DNA of 12,366 bases from UBA5177 sp002413265. Its GTDB lineage: Bacteria; Chloroflexota; UBA5177. Location of the stretch: the NCBI GenBank assembly GCA_036752825.1, contig DAIORV010000066.1, positions 1 to 12,366 of the forward strand, in the 5' to 3' direction. The translations under genes and the position numbers were made by a program. A model generated the notes under the pieces. That model ran no database searches and was not told the origin of the DNA. It was given only the letters and a program-made list of their open reading frames with translations. This document shows, one piece after another, positions 1-7,586 of this stretch (its first letter is position 1; the number at the start of each line of letters is the position of its first letter).

Positions 1-2492
1 TTGTCGAGCCGCACTGCTGCTTGAGCTTCATTCAGCGCGGCTTGAGGTCGGTTCGCGGCAAGATACGCTAGCGCCTGCCCGTCCAGATAACTTGGATTCT
101 CGAGGCTTAGTTTTTCAGCCTCTCTGTACTGAGCCAGCGCCTGGATCGGTCGTTTCCACTGCAGGTACGCGTCTGCAATCGCTGCGTGGATCTTCGGATC
201 CAGCGGAAGTGAGGCCTCCCCAGTCTTGAGCGAAGAGACGGCCAGTTGGAATAGCTGGTTGCGGCCAAGTGTTTGCACCCTCTCGGGGTCGAGGGTGCGT
301 GCGTCATCGCCCGAAGGGACAAACCCCGGCTCACTTGTCTGTGGGTTGGCTAACGCAAGGCCTATGTATACGTTGGCCAGATCCTGCTGGTACTTAGGCT
401 CGTCTGGCTCCGTTCGTGCCGCCTGCTGAAGATCTGCTATCCCTTGGGTCACTTGGCCGGACGTCAGCTGGGCAAAGCCTGCCGATTCGGCCACCGCTGC
501 CGTTTGTTGCTCCCCCGGGATGACCAAGAAAAATAGTACGAAGGCGCATACGAGCGCGGACATGAGCCAGACCGATCGCCGGCTCGTGGAACGCGAGCGG
601 GCTGGGGCTTTCAGAGGCTTGGACTCGCCCACGAGCGCATCTGGCATTACGACCCACGCAACCGCGCACGTGCCGGCGAGCAGACCAAGCAGCCAGATGG
701 TTGCTATCGGGATGGGATCATTCTTGATTGTGTTCAAGAGCGAAAGGATGGCAATGGCAATCACAAGAAGGCCGAGGTATGCGATTACGCCCGCTCGCCA
801 TCGGGTCGACGGCAGCTCTTGCGCTTCTGCTGGTGCCGCGATCGTCGGGTTCGCGACGATACCGAGAAGAACCCAGAAAATCAGCAAGCTGGCCGCGGTC
901 TCGATGCCAAACACCCCCTCGACGAGGTGCCCAAAAACGGCGGAAGCGATCCCGATAGCCAGCCAATTACTGAGGAGGGTGGGATGCGGCCAGTTACGGA
1001 ATAGACGTATCCCGAAGAACACAATTGTGGCCGCGAAGGCCAGCAGCCCAAGCACACCTGCGTCCACCAGGATGTCGAGATAGATACTGTGCGACCGGTC
1101 CCAGGTGTTCATCTCCGACGTTTCGATGCGTAACTTGAGAGGGAAGACAGCTTCGAACGCCACATCGAGGCTCTCGGGTCCATAGCCCACGAGATCGCGG
1201 GCCGGACCTCCCCAGGTGTTTCCAATCGCCGGGTGCTGTTCCATCAAGTCGGCCACGCCGCGCCACACGAGCAAGCGACCGGAGCCACTACTGTCGCTGG
1301 CGTAATTGCCGACGTCGGCAACACGGTCGAGTGAATGAATGGTTCGCAGTCGGTCTAGCGGTCCTCCCGGGATGTTGAAGAGGAGTACGAATAGGGCTAT
1401 AGCGCCTGCACACGCCAACACGGTCACTGTTATGCGGCGCCGTTGCAGGCGCCAGGAAACGAGCAATGCAAAGACCGGCAGTATGGCAAACACTGCCAGC
1501 AAGGGTCCTCGTGCGCTCGTAAAAAGTAGGGCCAGCGTTTGAATCACCAAAACAAGGCTGTATCCAGCAAGTCGCGTGAGGCGTCCGCTGACTGAGTCCG
1601 GTAAACCGTCGATAGCGAGTCCAACTAAGGTGTATCCGGCGAGCACAGCAGGGAAGAGAGCGAACAGCGCCGGCTCGTGCCTAGAGACAGCGAGAAAGCC
1701 AAGGTACGAGAACCCGACCAGTAGGACGAAAAAGACCCCCGTTGCCAGCTCGGTATCCCGGGATCCCGTGGCAGCCTTCGGTTTCTCTTCCCATATCTCA
1801 AGAACGCGTCCCGCCGTGACCGGCATAAGCATGACGAGATACGCGCCAAAAAAGATGTGATTACCGAAGGAGGACCGAACTGGCCATTGAACCGTGGACT
1901 GATCGCCGAAGGTCGGAGCGGGGTCGAACCCGAACTGCTGTAGAAGGCCGTACAAGGCGGCAGGGAGACTGGCAAAAACGAGAGTAGTAACGAGACGGCG
2001 TATTTGATCCGGCCGCCGAAGCCGGGTGGCCACACAGAGAAAGAACACCGCGTACGACGCATGCGAGAGAAACCCTTCATGTCGCGTCAGGGTGCCAAAG
2101 AAGCTCTCGCGGGGATGAATCGAAAATGCCGTGCCTACGGCGTAGACCGCGAGGACGGCCAGGCCCGACCAGATGAGCGGGTTCGCTCTCCAGCCGATAG
2201 TCGCGCCGGTGAAACGCGAAAACGAGCCGAGAACCCATGCGCCGAGCGCGATCGCCGCGAGGGCGATTAGGAGGACTGCCTTCTCAGTTTCAGGTCCGAG
2301 CGGCGTGAGGAGCGAAAAGTACAGAGGGACGGCGACCACTGCCACCAGGCAACATGCTTCGACTACTCCGTCAGCGACTCTTGTCAGCGGATCTGATCCC
2401 GGGATCGAGGCCTCCTCCGACGGAGGAGATGCGACCTTTGAAACAGGTGCCTTTGCCGGCTTGACCACGGCGGATCTTCGTCGTTTTGTCAT
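1..2492 (-). CDS. O-antigen ligase/Wzy-like polymerase with C-terminal TPR region (3' end off window)
   Basis: I translated the minus strand from ATG 2492-2490 and found 830 codons with no stop to the left edge, so the C-terminus is missing. A GAGGA lies a few bases before the ATG. After about 38 basic, Ala/Pro-rich residues come many hydrophobic helices, up to about residue 655. Family signatures are visible: an RHEG segment near residue 138, a QQFGFDP...SSFGNHIFFGAYL stretch, the Wzy_C-type region (R406, W410, then HPAIGNTWGGP), and DRSHSIYLDILVDAGVLGLL around H468. A last membrane helix lies near 638-655. From about 670 the chain becomes helical and Ala/Gln/Leu-rich, with TPR-like units. 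Members of this family join or transfer lipid-linked glycans at the outer face of the membrane. The exact substrate cannot be read here. TPR fusions of this kind are common in Chloroflexota (family knowledge). Confidence 0.85.
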   Translation of the reverse strand, partial: MTKRRRSAVVKPAKAPVSKVASPPSEEASIPGSDPLTRVADGVVEACCLVAVVAVPLYFSLLTPLGPETEKAVLLIALAAIALGAWVLGSFSRFTGATIGWRANPLIWSGLAVLAVYAVGTAFSIHPRESFFGTLTRHEGFLSHASYAVFFLCVATRLRRPDQIRRLVTTLVFASLPAALYGLLQQFGFDPAPTFGDQSTVQWPVRSSFGNHIFFGAYLVMLMPVTAGRVLEIWEEKPKAATGSRDTELATGVFFVLLVGFSYLGFLAVSRHEPALFALFPAVLAGYTLVGLAIDGLPDSVSGRLTRLAGYSLVLVIQTLALLFTSARGPLLAVFAILPVFALLVSWRLQRRRITVTVLACAGAIALFVLLFNIPGGPLDRLRTIHSLDRVADVGNYASDSSGSGRLLVWRGVADLMEQHPAIGNTWGGPARDLVGYGPESLDVAFEAVFPLKLRIETSEMNTWDRSHSIYLDILVDAGVLGLLAFAATIVFFGIRLFRNWPHPTLLSNWLAIGIASAVFGHLVEGVFGIETAASLLIFWVLLGIVANPTIAAPAEAQELPSTRWRAGVIAYLGLLVIAIAILSLLNTIKNDPIPIATIWLLGLLAGTCAVAWVVMPDALVGESKPLKAPARSRSTSRRSVWLMSALVCAFVLFFLVIPGEQQTAAVAESAGFAQLTSGQVTQGIADLQQAARTEPDEPKYQQDLANVYIGLALANPQTSEPGFVPSGDDARTLDPERVQTLGRNQLFQLAVSSLKTGEASLPLDPKIHAAIADAYLQWKRPIQALAQYREAEKLSLENPSYLDGQALAYLAANRPQAALNEAQAAVRLD

Positions 2493-2590
2493 GCGTCCTC
2501 AGCTACTGACTCTTGCAAGCAAGCACGCCGGACCGTTAGGCAGATCCTGGCTTCCTGTCTGACGGAGCACGCTCGAAGCGATTTTCATGA

Positions 2591-2606
2591 CCAATCAATT
2601 GTTGCG
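2591..2606 (+). repeat. 16-bp direct repeat, left copy (target-site-duplication-like)
   Basis: The sequence CCAATCAATTGTTGCG is repeated exactly, in the same orientation, at 8549-8564. Each copy lies immediately outside one of the 31-bp inverted repeats. This is the arrangement of a target-site duplication, or of the core of a recombination site. Sixteen bases is longer than most transposon duplications. Confidence 0.85.
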
Positions 2607-2637
2607 GGGTATAGATACATTGGTGAAATGTTCCAGG
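2607..2637 (+). repeat. Left terminal inverted repeat (31 bp)
   Basis: It begins GGGTATAGATACATTGGT and ends ATGTTCCAGG. It matches the reverse complement of 8518-8548 at 30 of 31 positions; the single difference is T here against C at position 18. It abuts the 16-bp direct repeat with no gap. Confidence 0.85.
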
Positions 2638-2665
2638 TTCTCGGACCCGGATTTCAAGCGATGCG

Positions 2666-2688
2666 CTCGTGTCATGCCATCACACGAG
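2666..2688. other. Hairpin inside the left end
   Basis: The arms CTCGTGT (2666-2672) and ACACGAG (2682-2688) pair perfectly around a 9-base loop. No T-run follows on either strand, so a rho-independent terminator is not supported. It may be subterminal structure of the element, or chance. Confidence 0.3.
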
Positions 2689-2749
2689 GGCGAATGATGC
2701 TTAATTGCGGCCTTCTCCTCTTGGGTTACTGTCAAATAGAATCATAAGT

Positions 2750-3301
2750 GTGGAATTTGTCACGTTTTTGGCCGTACTGGCGACGGGAGCGGGGACGCTA
2801 ATCCTCGCGTACTACACCCAGCGTTCATTTCACGAAAACCGAAAGCTGATCGACGCTGCTGCCGAGCAAGCTCGGGCGGCTGCAAGACAAGCAGATGCAT
2901 CGGCGCGGCAGGTTGCGGAGGTTCAGCAAGACCGAGAATTCGCTGCGGCCCCATACGTGAAAGTCGAGGGCGGGGTGTACGGCGTTATGGTTACCGCACA
3001 GGGGGCGATTCCGTCCGGGTTGAACGTCACGGTCAGCAACATTGGCCGCGGCCCTGCGCTGTCCTGCGTTTATTGCGCTTGCTACCAGTGGGACGATCCA
3101 CGACATGCAGAACATCCGGAGCTGCGCGGCTCCCGGACACGAAACCACGCCGAGCTTGGCGGCCGCAGTGGAACAATAAGTCCTTGTCTCGGATCGCAGA
3201 GGGCTCGCGTTTGTGCTGGTTTGAATCTAGAGATATCGAGGCTGCGAGGAGATGTCCAGAAATCGCTCAAGCAACACGAGCCATTGCGCACCGCTTGCTG
3301 A
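2750..3301 (+). CDS. Membrane-anchored coiled-coil protein, possibly frameshifted C-terminus
   Basis: I prefer the GTG at 2750, which gives MEFVTFLAVLATGAGTLILA, a single N-terminal membrane helix right at the start. An in-frame TTG at 2705 would add 15 residues. Neither has a good ribosome site. The helix is followed by an Ala/Gln/Arg-rich coiled coil (AAEQARAAARQADASARQVAEV) and then a beta-type segment ending in VSNIGRGPALSC. Helix, coiled coil, then a 'V.N.G.GPA' strand is a layout I have seen in many uncharacterised bacterial proteins. The function is unknown. From about residue 125 the reading frame turns into Arg/His-rich sequence without structure. The +1 frame here reads CAAPGHETTPSLAAAVEQ, which looks more protein-like, so an indel near 3070-3130 may have broken the gene. 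It is the first gene inside the left end of the element. Confidence 0.55.
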   Translation: MEFVTFLAVLATGAGTLILAYYTQRSFHENRKLIDAAAEQARAAARQADASARQVAEVQQDREFAAAPYVKVEGGVYGVMVTAQGAIPSGLNVTVSNIGRGPALSCVYCACYQWDDPRHAEHPELRGSRTRNHAELGGRSGTISPCLGSQRARVCAGLNLEISRLRGDVQKSLKQHEPLRTAC

Positions 3302-3346
3302 CGCGGTAGACTTGAGTCCTGTTTTTTCTGGGGAAAGGCTTACGTA

Positions 3347-6300
3347 TTGTTTCGCGCATCTGTGATCTTCTGTACTCTTGCCGCTCTATTGTTTAGCGGC
3401 GCAAACATTAATGTCCGCGCCGAAGGGGCTGCCGATGGACCCGTCCTAACCGGCGCCCAGGTAGAGAAAGCAGTACAGCACGACACTTCGCCTCCGTTGG
3501 ACACTCTCAGATCGCTCGGAGCCAAGGCGCCGAGCGCGCCGGACCGACCACTACGTCTCATTCCGCCGCACGGTGCAAGCGGGGCACATCCCGACACGGT
3601 GCTTCAGACCTCTGCACCTACACCGGCGGTCGCGACCTCTACCGGCCTCAATTTCGATGGAGTTGGCATCGGATTCACCGGCCCGGCCGGGTCTTTCACG
3701 CCGAATGCGGCGCCCCCCGATACCGAGGGCGCGGTCGGGCTGACGCAGTACGTCCAATGGGTCAATGAATCGTTTGCAGTCTTCGACAAGCTGACGGGCA
3801 CCGCGCTCTACGGTCCTGTTACCGGGAATACGTTGTGGACCGGCTTCGGTGGCCAGTGCGAAACCAGCAACGACGGCGACCCAGTAGTCCTGTACGACCA
3901 TATCGCGAACCGCTGGATCTTCACCCAATTTTCCGTGCCTACCAATGGGCCGTATTACCAGTGCGTCGCGGTATCGACCACCGCCGACGCCATGGGAAGC
4001 TACAACCGGTATGCCTTTCAAGAGCCGAACTTCAACGACTACCCGAAGCTCGGCATTTGGCCGGATGGCTACTACCTGTCCTTCAACATGTTCAACGGCA
4101 ATTCATTCGCAGGGCCTCGCGTCTGCTCGCTCGACCGAGCGGCCATGCTGGCGGGTAACAACGCGACGCAGCAGTGCTTCGACCTCAGCACGAGCTACGG
4201 GGGTCTGCTGCCCTCCGATCTGGATGGTTCGACTCCTCCGCCGACCGGGTCGCCCAACTATTTCGTGTCTTTCGACACGAACTCGCTTGACGTATGGAAG
4301 TTCCATGTGGACTGGGCCACCCCGACGAACACGACCTTGACAGGCCCGGCGGTGGTCGCCACTGCGCCGTTTTCGGCCGCCTGCAGTGGTGGAGGAGCAT
4401 GTATCCCGCAACCAAATACCAGCCAGCGGCTCGACTCACTTGCCGACAGGCTGATGTATCGACTCGCCTATCGCAATTTCGGTGATCACGAGTCGTTGGT
4501 CGTCACTCACTCGGTAAGTGCTACGGTCAACGGGGCGGCTACGGTTGGCGTGCGCTGGTACGAGCTACGCATTTCAAGCGGAGCGGCCAGCATGTTTCAA
4601 CAAGGCACCTACGCTCCGGATGCCAACTATCGCTGGATGGGCAGCATCGCGATGGACAAGCTGGGCGACATCGCCCTCGGCTACAGCGTCTCCAGCAGCA
4701 CCGTTTATCCCGGGATTCGCTACACAGGTCGCGTGCCGTCCGACCCGCTGGGCACCATGGAAGCCGAAACCGATCTTCTGGACGGCGGAGGCTCGCAGGG
4801 AACGGCGGGCCACAAGCTGGCTCGCTGGGGCGACTACTCGACGATGTCGGTTGATCCAGTGGACGATTGCACGTTTTGGTACACCACTGAGTACCTGAAG
4901 AGCAGCGGAACCTTCAACTGGAGCACGCGTGTCGCATCATTCAGGTTCCCAAGCTGTCCCGCTGTCGTGCCGCCGGCAACGAGCACACCTACCGCTACGG
5001 CCACAGGAAGCTCGACCGCAACCCCGACCCCGACGAGCACGCCCACCAACACGCACACTGCCACCCCGACCAACGTCCCGCCGACGAGTTCTCCGACTCC
5101 AACGCGCGCCCCGACGAACACACCGACTGTGACGAACACGGCGACGAGTACGCCGACAAAAACACCGACCGTCACGAACACTGCCACGAGTACGGCCACG
5201 AACGTGCCGACTGCGACCAACACTCCAACGAGTACGGCCACGAACGTTCCGACTGTCACGAACACTCCGACGAGTACGGCTACGAAGGTACCGACTGTCA
5301 CAAACACTCCGACGAGTACGGCCACGGCCGTACCGACCGCCACAAGCACTGCGCCTACCCCGCCCACGCAGACACCTACCGCCACAAACGCAGCCACGCC
5401 CACGAGCACGCCGACCTCCACTCCGGGGATAGAAGTGTCGACTGCGTCGAGCACGCTGCAGTACACCTTGACCGGTAGCGATGGCACCTCCTGGCTCAAT
5501 CTCGATTCGAATGCGCTGGCGCTGAGCCTGACGCCGACGACCCCTGTGAACGCGATTTTGTCGGCCAACGCGGATCTCTGGACCTCTTCCGCGGGCTACA
5601 ACCAGGACCTGGGGATCTGGGTCAGTGGGGGAACCTTCGGCAGCGGCCAGGTAGTCGGTTGGAAGGAAAGTGGAGGGCCGGCAGCTTTTTCTCCGAACGC
5701 GGCGTATCTCCAGGCGGTCGTGCCTCTCAGTGGCGGAACCACCTATAGTGTGAAGCTCGTCTGGAAAGCAAACAGGGCCGATCCCAGTACGATCTGGTCA
5801 GGAGCCGGATCGGGTAGCCCGTACTCGCCGACCGGACTGACAGCCGAGCTGATACCCGTGGCGACAACGGTGAGCTCGGGAGTAAGCAGCCAGCAGTACA
5901 CGTTGACGGGCAGCGACGGCAGTTCCTGGATGGACATGGACGCTTCGAAATTGCTGTTGACACTTACGCCGACCACCAATTCGACCGCCATCCTGTCCGG
6001 CAACGCCGATCTGTGGACCAGTAGCGCTGGATACAACCAGGACATGGGGATCTGGATCAGCGGGGGGAGTTACGGCAGCGGACAGCTGGTGGCGTGGAAA
6101 GAGAGTGGAGGACCAGCTGCGAACTCACCGGACGCCGCTTACGTTCAGGCCCCGGTCCGGCTCATCGGTGGCACCACCTACAGCGTCAAGTTGGTCTGGA
6201 AGTCGAACAAAGCCGACCCAAGCACAATTTGGGCAGGCGCAGGACCGATCGGCGGCGCCTTCTCCCCCACGCGATTGACGGCCGAGGTAGTGCCATCAGG

Positions 6301-6751
6301 CTCGACCACCACGGTGACAGATGCGCTGAGCACGCAACAGTACCTATTAAGCGGCAGCGACGGCAGTACCTGGACGAGCGTGGACGCCTCGAAACTGCTC
6401 TTGACCCTCTCACCGGCTGTAAACAGCACCGTGGATCTCTCCGCCAACGCCGATTTGTGGACCGGCAGTGCGGGATACAACCAGGACATTGGGATCTGGG
6501 TCAGTGGGGGCACGTTTGGCAGCGGACGGGTGGTGACCTGGGGGGAGAGTGGAGGATCGGCGACCAACTCCCCTAATGCGGCCTACGTCCATACTCTGGT
6601 CAATCTGATCGGCGGAACTACTTACAGCGTGAAATTGCAGTGGAAAGCGAACACGAGTGACCCCGACACGATCTGGGCAGGAGCAGGGCCGATTGGTGCT
6701 GACTTCTCTCCCACTCGTCTTACGGCGGTGTCGATGGTGACCGGTCCCTAG
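3347..6751 (+). CDS. Large secreted surface protein: N-terminal globular domain, Thr/Pro stalk, three C-terminal repeats
   Basis: The start is TTG 3347 with GGGGAAAGG 8 bases before it. A signal peptide covers residues 1-25 (hydrophobic ASVIFCTLAALLFSG, likely cut after VRA). Residues about 100-535 form one large domain with the motif PPDTEGAVG (123-131), then QYVQWVNESFAVFDK, NTLWTGFGG, NDGDPVVLYDHIANRWIFTQF, FNDYPKLGIWPDGYY and, near the end, RWGDYSTMSVDP. I know this pattern from uncharacterised secreted bacterial proteins, possibly a beta-propeller (inference). Residues about 542-695 are a Thr/Pro/Asn/Ser stalk, probably extended and glycosylated. Three homologous repeats of about 145 residues follow, beginning near 706, 851 and 999. 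Each has QYxLxGSDGxxW, ADLWTxSAGYNQDxGIWxSGG, GGTTYSVKLxWKxN and DPxTIWxGAG. They look like beta-sandwich binding modules. There is no LPXTG motif or C-terminal membrane helix, so the anchoring is unclear. It is the largest gene of the element. Confidence 0.85.
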   Translation: MFRASVIFCTLAALLFSGANINVRAEGAADGPVLTGAQVEKAVQHDTSPPLDTLRSLGAKAPSAPDRPLRLIPPHGASGAHPDTVLQTSAPTPAVATSTGLNFDGVGIGFTGPAGSFTPNAAPPDTEGAVGLTQYVQWVNESFAVFDKLTGTALYGPVTGNTLWTGFGGQCETSNDGDPVVLYDHIANRWIFTQFSVPTNGPYYQCVAVSTTADAMGSYNRYAFQEPNFNDYPKLGIWPDGYYLSFNMFNGNSFAGPRVCSLDRAAMLAGNNATQQCFDLSTSYGGLLPSDLDGSTPPPTGSPNYFVSFDTNSLDVWKFHVDWATPTNTTLTGPAVVATAPFSAACSGGGACIPQPNTSQRLDSLADRLMYRLAYRNFGDHESLVVTHSVSATVNGAATVGVRWYELRISSGAASMFQQGTYAPDANYRWMGSIAMDKLGDIALGYSVSSSTVYPGIRYTGRVPSDPLGTMEAETDLLDGGGSQGTAGHKLARWGDYSTMSVDPVDDCTFWYTTEYLKSSGTFNWSTRVASFRFPSCPAVVPPATSTPTATATGSSTATPTPTSTPTNTHTATPTNVPPTSSPTPTRAPTNTPTVTNTATSTPTKTPTVTNTATSTATNVPTATNTPTSTATNVPTVTNTPTSTATKVPTVTNTPTSTATAVPTATSTAPTPPTQTPTATNAATPTSTPTSTPGIEVSTASSTLQYTLTGSDGTSWLNLDSNALALSLTPTTPVNAILSANADLWTSSAGYNQDLGIWVSGGTFGSGQVVGWKESGGPAAFSPNAAYLQAVVPLSGGTTYSVKLVWKANRADPSTIWSGAGSGSPYSPTGLTAELIPVATTVSSGVSSQQYTLTGSDGSSWMDMDASKLLLTLTPTTNSTAILSGNADLWTSSAGYNQDMGIWISGGSYGSGQLVAWKESGGPAANSPDAAYVQAPVRLIGGTTYSVKLVWKSNKADPSTIWAGAGPIGGAFSPTRLTAEVVPSGSTTTVTDALSTQQYLLSGSDGSTWTSVDASKLLLTLSPAVNSTVDLSANADLWTGSAGYNQDIGIWVSGGTFGSGRVVTWGESGGSATNSPNAAYVHTLVNLIGGTTYSVKLQWKANTSDPDTIWAGAGPIGADFSPTRLTAVSMVTGP
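5144..5353 (+). repeat. Tandem 42-bp repeat encoding the Thr/Pro stalk
   Basis: Five successive units of exactly 42 bp start at 5144, 5186, 5228, 5270 and 5312, each opening with ACGAGTACG. They encode 14-residue units such as TSTATNVPTVTNTP. The third and fourth units differ little, which suggests recent duplication by slippage or unequal exchange. The first and last are more diverged. Less regular Thr/Pro sequence extends on both sides (about 4970-5430). Confidence 0.85.
5440..6751 (+). repeat. Three tandem copies of a ~440-bp module in the surface-protein gene
   Basis: The codons for QY(T/L)L(T/S)GSDG recur at about 5458, 5893 and 6338, spacings of about 435 and 445 bp. The DNA stays close between copies; for example, an 'aaccaggac(c/a)tgggGATCTGG' stretch is present in all three. 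The protein repeat is the C-terminal binding-module-like domain described in the CDS entry. Confidence 0.8.
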
Positions 6752-6758
6752 AAGTGCC

Positions 6759-6783
6759 GCGGGCGTTCCAGCGTCTCGCCCGC
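6759..6783 (+). terminator. Hairpin after the surface-protein gene
   Basis: GCGGGCG (6759-6765) pairs perfectly with CGCCCGC (6777-6783) around an 11-base loop, starting 8 bases after the stop codon of the large gene. No T-run follows, so it is at best a weak terminator or a transcript-end stabiliser. Confidence 0.35.
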
Positions 6784-6909
6784 TCGACCCGGTGGGCAGA
6801 ACTCCTCAGCTTATTATCGGCCGGTCGCAACGGACGAGCGCCGACCAGGAATGAAGATGGAGGCGCTCGACCAGATGCTCCATGGAGCTGCGGCTGCACC
6901 AGCGTGTCA

Positions 6910-7272
6910 CTAGAAAGTCAATGCACGGTCGGCGGCCACGGTAAGCTCGACCAGGAGCTTCGGCGTCATCCACCGCCAATTCAGCGCTTCCAGGTCGCTC
7001 TCTAAGACCCCACGGGCCTTTGCGCACCCTCCTCAGACATAGACGGGAACGTCGTGCTCCCTCATCTTGGCGAGGAGATCCGTCAAGGCGGGCATGCCGA
7101 CGCCTTGGATGGTGGCTGCCACGGCCTGCTTGGCGAGGTAGGTTGCCTCTCCGCCCAGGCCGACCTGCGGCTGATGTCCCGCCTCGAGCGCGCCTACGGC
7201 TACGTGAAACGGCAGGCTGGCTCGCGTTGGATCATCCGTGCCGTTGGTACCCAGAAGGAATATGGTTCCCAT
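6910..7272 (-). CDS. DsrE-family protein, selenoprotein candidate (in-frame UGA at codon 80)
   Basis: It starts at ATG 7272 with an excellent GGAGGAGG (7278-7285) 5 bases upstream. Residues 1-79 match the DsrE-like fold (GTNGTDDPTRASLPFHVAVG, LEAGHQPQ, MPALTDLLAKMREHDVPVYV). Codon 80 is TGA (7035-7033). The same frame then continues GGCAKARGVLESDLEALNW and MTPKLLVELTVAADRALTF to a TAG at 6912-6910, a normal family end, giving 120 residues. Family members have a Cys-x-x-Cys at this point ('VYVCGxCxxARG'), so the UGA replaces the first Cys and makes U80-G-G-C83. A hairpin follows at 7020-7004 (separate entry). DsrE-like selenoproteins have been reported in metagenome surveys (established knowledge, from memory). 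DsrE relatives handle sulfur or act as thiol redox proteins in the cytoplasm. Alternatives are a nonsense mutation of a Cys codon or a read error. Global reassignment of UGA is unlikely because the kinase gene in this window ends in TGA. Confidence 0.75.
7004..7020 (-). promoter_or_regulatory. Candidate bacterial SECIS hairpin
   Basis: On the minus strand, AAGGCCC (7020-7014) pairs with GGGUCUU (7010-7004) in seven continuous pairs, one of them G-U. The loop is GUG (7013-7011). The loop begins 20 nt after the UGA and starts with G. Bacterial SECIS elements lie within the coding region with an apical loop about 16-37 nt after the UGA and a G among the first loop bases (established consensus), so this hairpin fits. 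Its lower part is poorly paired. In GC-rich DNA such a hairpin can also arise by chance. Confidence 0.5.
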
Positions 7273-7382
7273 GAGCGCCTCCTCCGACCGCTGCCTTGGC
7301 GGGTACCTTCAATCTATCCGACGCTTCTGGACGCGTCAATTAGCAGACCCTCTGAGTCTTCAAACACGGGCGGGCTGCACGG

Positions 7383-7441
7383 TCTATAGTGCCAACACTT
7401 TATCGTGTACGTGTACAGCAACGTCTGGCATTGTGTACACA
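7383..7441. promoter_or_regulatory. GTGTAC repeats and TGTGTACACA palindrome in the dsrE/arsR-remnant intergenic region
   Basis: GTGTAC occurs in tandem at 7405-7416 and again at 7433-7438, inside the perfect palindrome TGTGTACACA (7432-7441). The second tandem copy and the third copy start 22 bp apart, about two helical turns. On the minus strand a TATAGA (7388-7383) could be the -10 of the DsrE-like gene, with its -35 position falling in the tandem GTGTAC copies. This suits operator control of that gene, but the -35 (CGTACA) is weak. The palindrome touches the ATG of the ArsR-like fragment. Confidence 0.35.
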
Positions 7442-7533
7442 TGAAGAGGCGCGCCACCGTCGAGAATGATGGAGACCTGTTAGCTCGCGCGGGTCGGGCG
7501 CTTGGAGATTCAGACCCCGCGGGCGACCGTTGA
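7441..7533 (+). pseudogene. ArsR/SmtB-type regulator, N-terminal remnant
   Basis: A 30-codon reading frame begins ATG 7441 and ends TGA 7531-7533. Residues ENDGDLLARAGRALGDSD resemble the first helix of CmtR/ArsR-type metal sensors, where 'ALARLGRALADPTR' leads into the winged helix. Here the frame stops directly after that point and no DNA-binding helix follows in any frame, so the rest appears deleted. There is no ribosome site before the ATG. The identification rests on about 18 residues and is tentative. The position, between possible operators and in front of a Cys-rich DUF1326 gene, fits a former metal- or thiol-responsive unit. Confidence 0.35.
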
Positions 7534-7586
7534 GGAAGCCCTTCGCCGATAAGCGGAGGCGATCGACGATGCCGTCTCACCTTTCG

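Noticed and set aside
520..1083. 187-residue plus-strand ORF
   Set aside because: It lies antisense to the O-antigen-ligase-like gene, is Arg/Ser/Pro-rich without motifs, and has no family features.
5144..5353. Regular repeats that could suggest a CRISPR array
   Set aside because: The units are contiguous 42-bp repeats in frame within a protein stalk, with no unique spacers and no cas genes.
4834..5568. 244-residue minus-strand ORF rich in Val/Gly
   Set aside because: It is the antisense shadow of the Thr/Pro-coding repeats (ACG/CCG codons read backwards give Val/Gly). The plus-strand frame has a signal peptide and conserved motifs.
6851..6913. 20-codon plus-strand ORF MKMEALDQMLHGAAAAPACH with an AGGA before it, faintly like a PaaI thioesterase start
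   Set aside because: It is too short, overlaps the end of the DsrE-like gene, and the resemblance is not strong enough to list as a gene remnant.
7033..7035. UGA as a reassigned sense codon (Trp or Gly code)
   Set aside because: The histidine kinase, DUF1326 and coiled-coil genes in this window end at TGA with sensible downstream context, so a global code change is unlikely.
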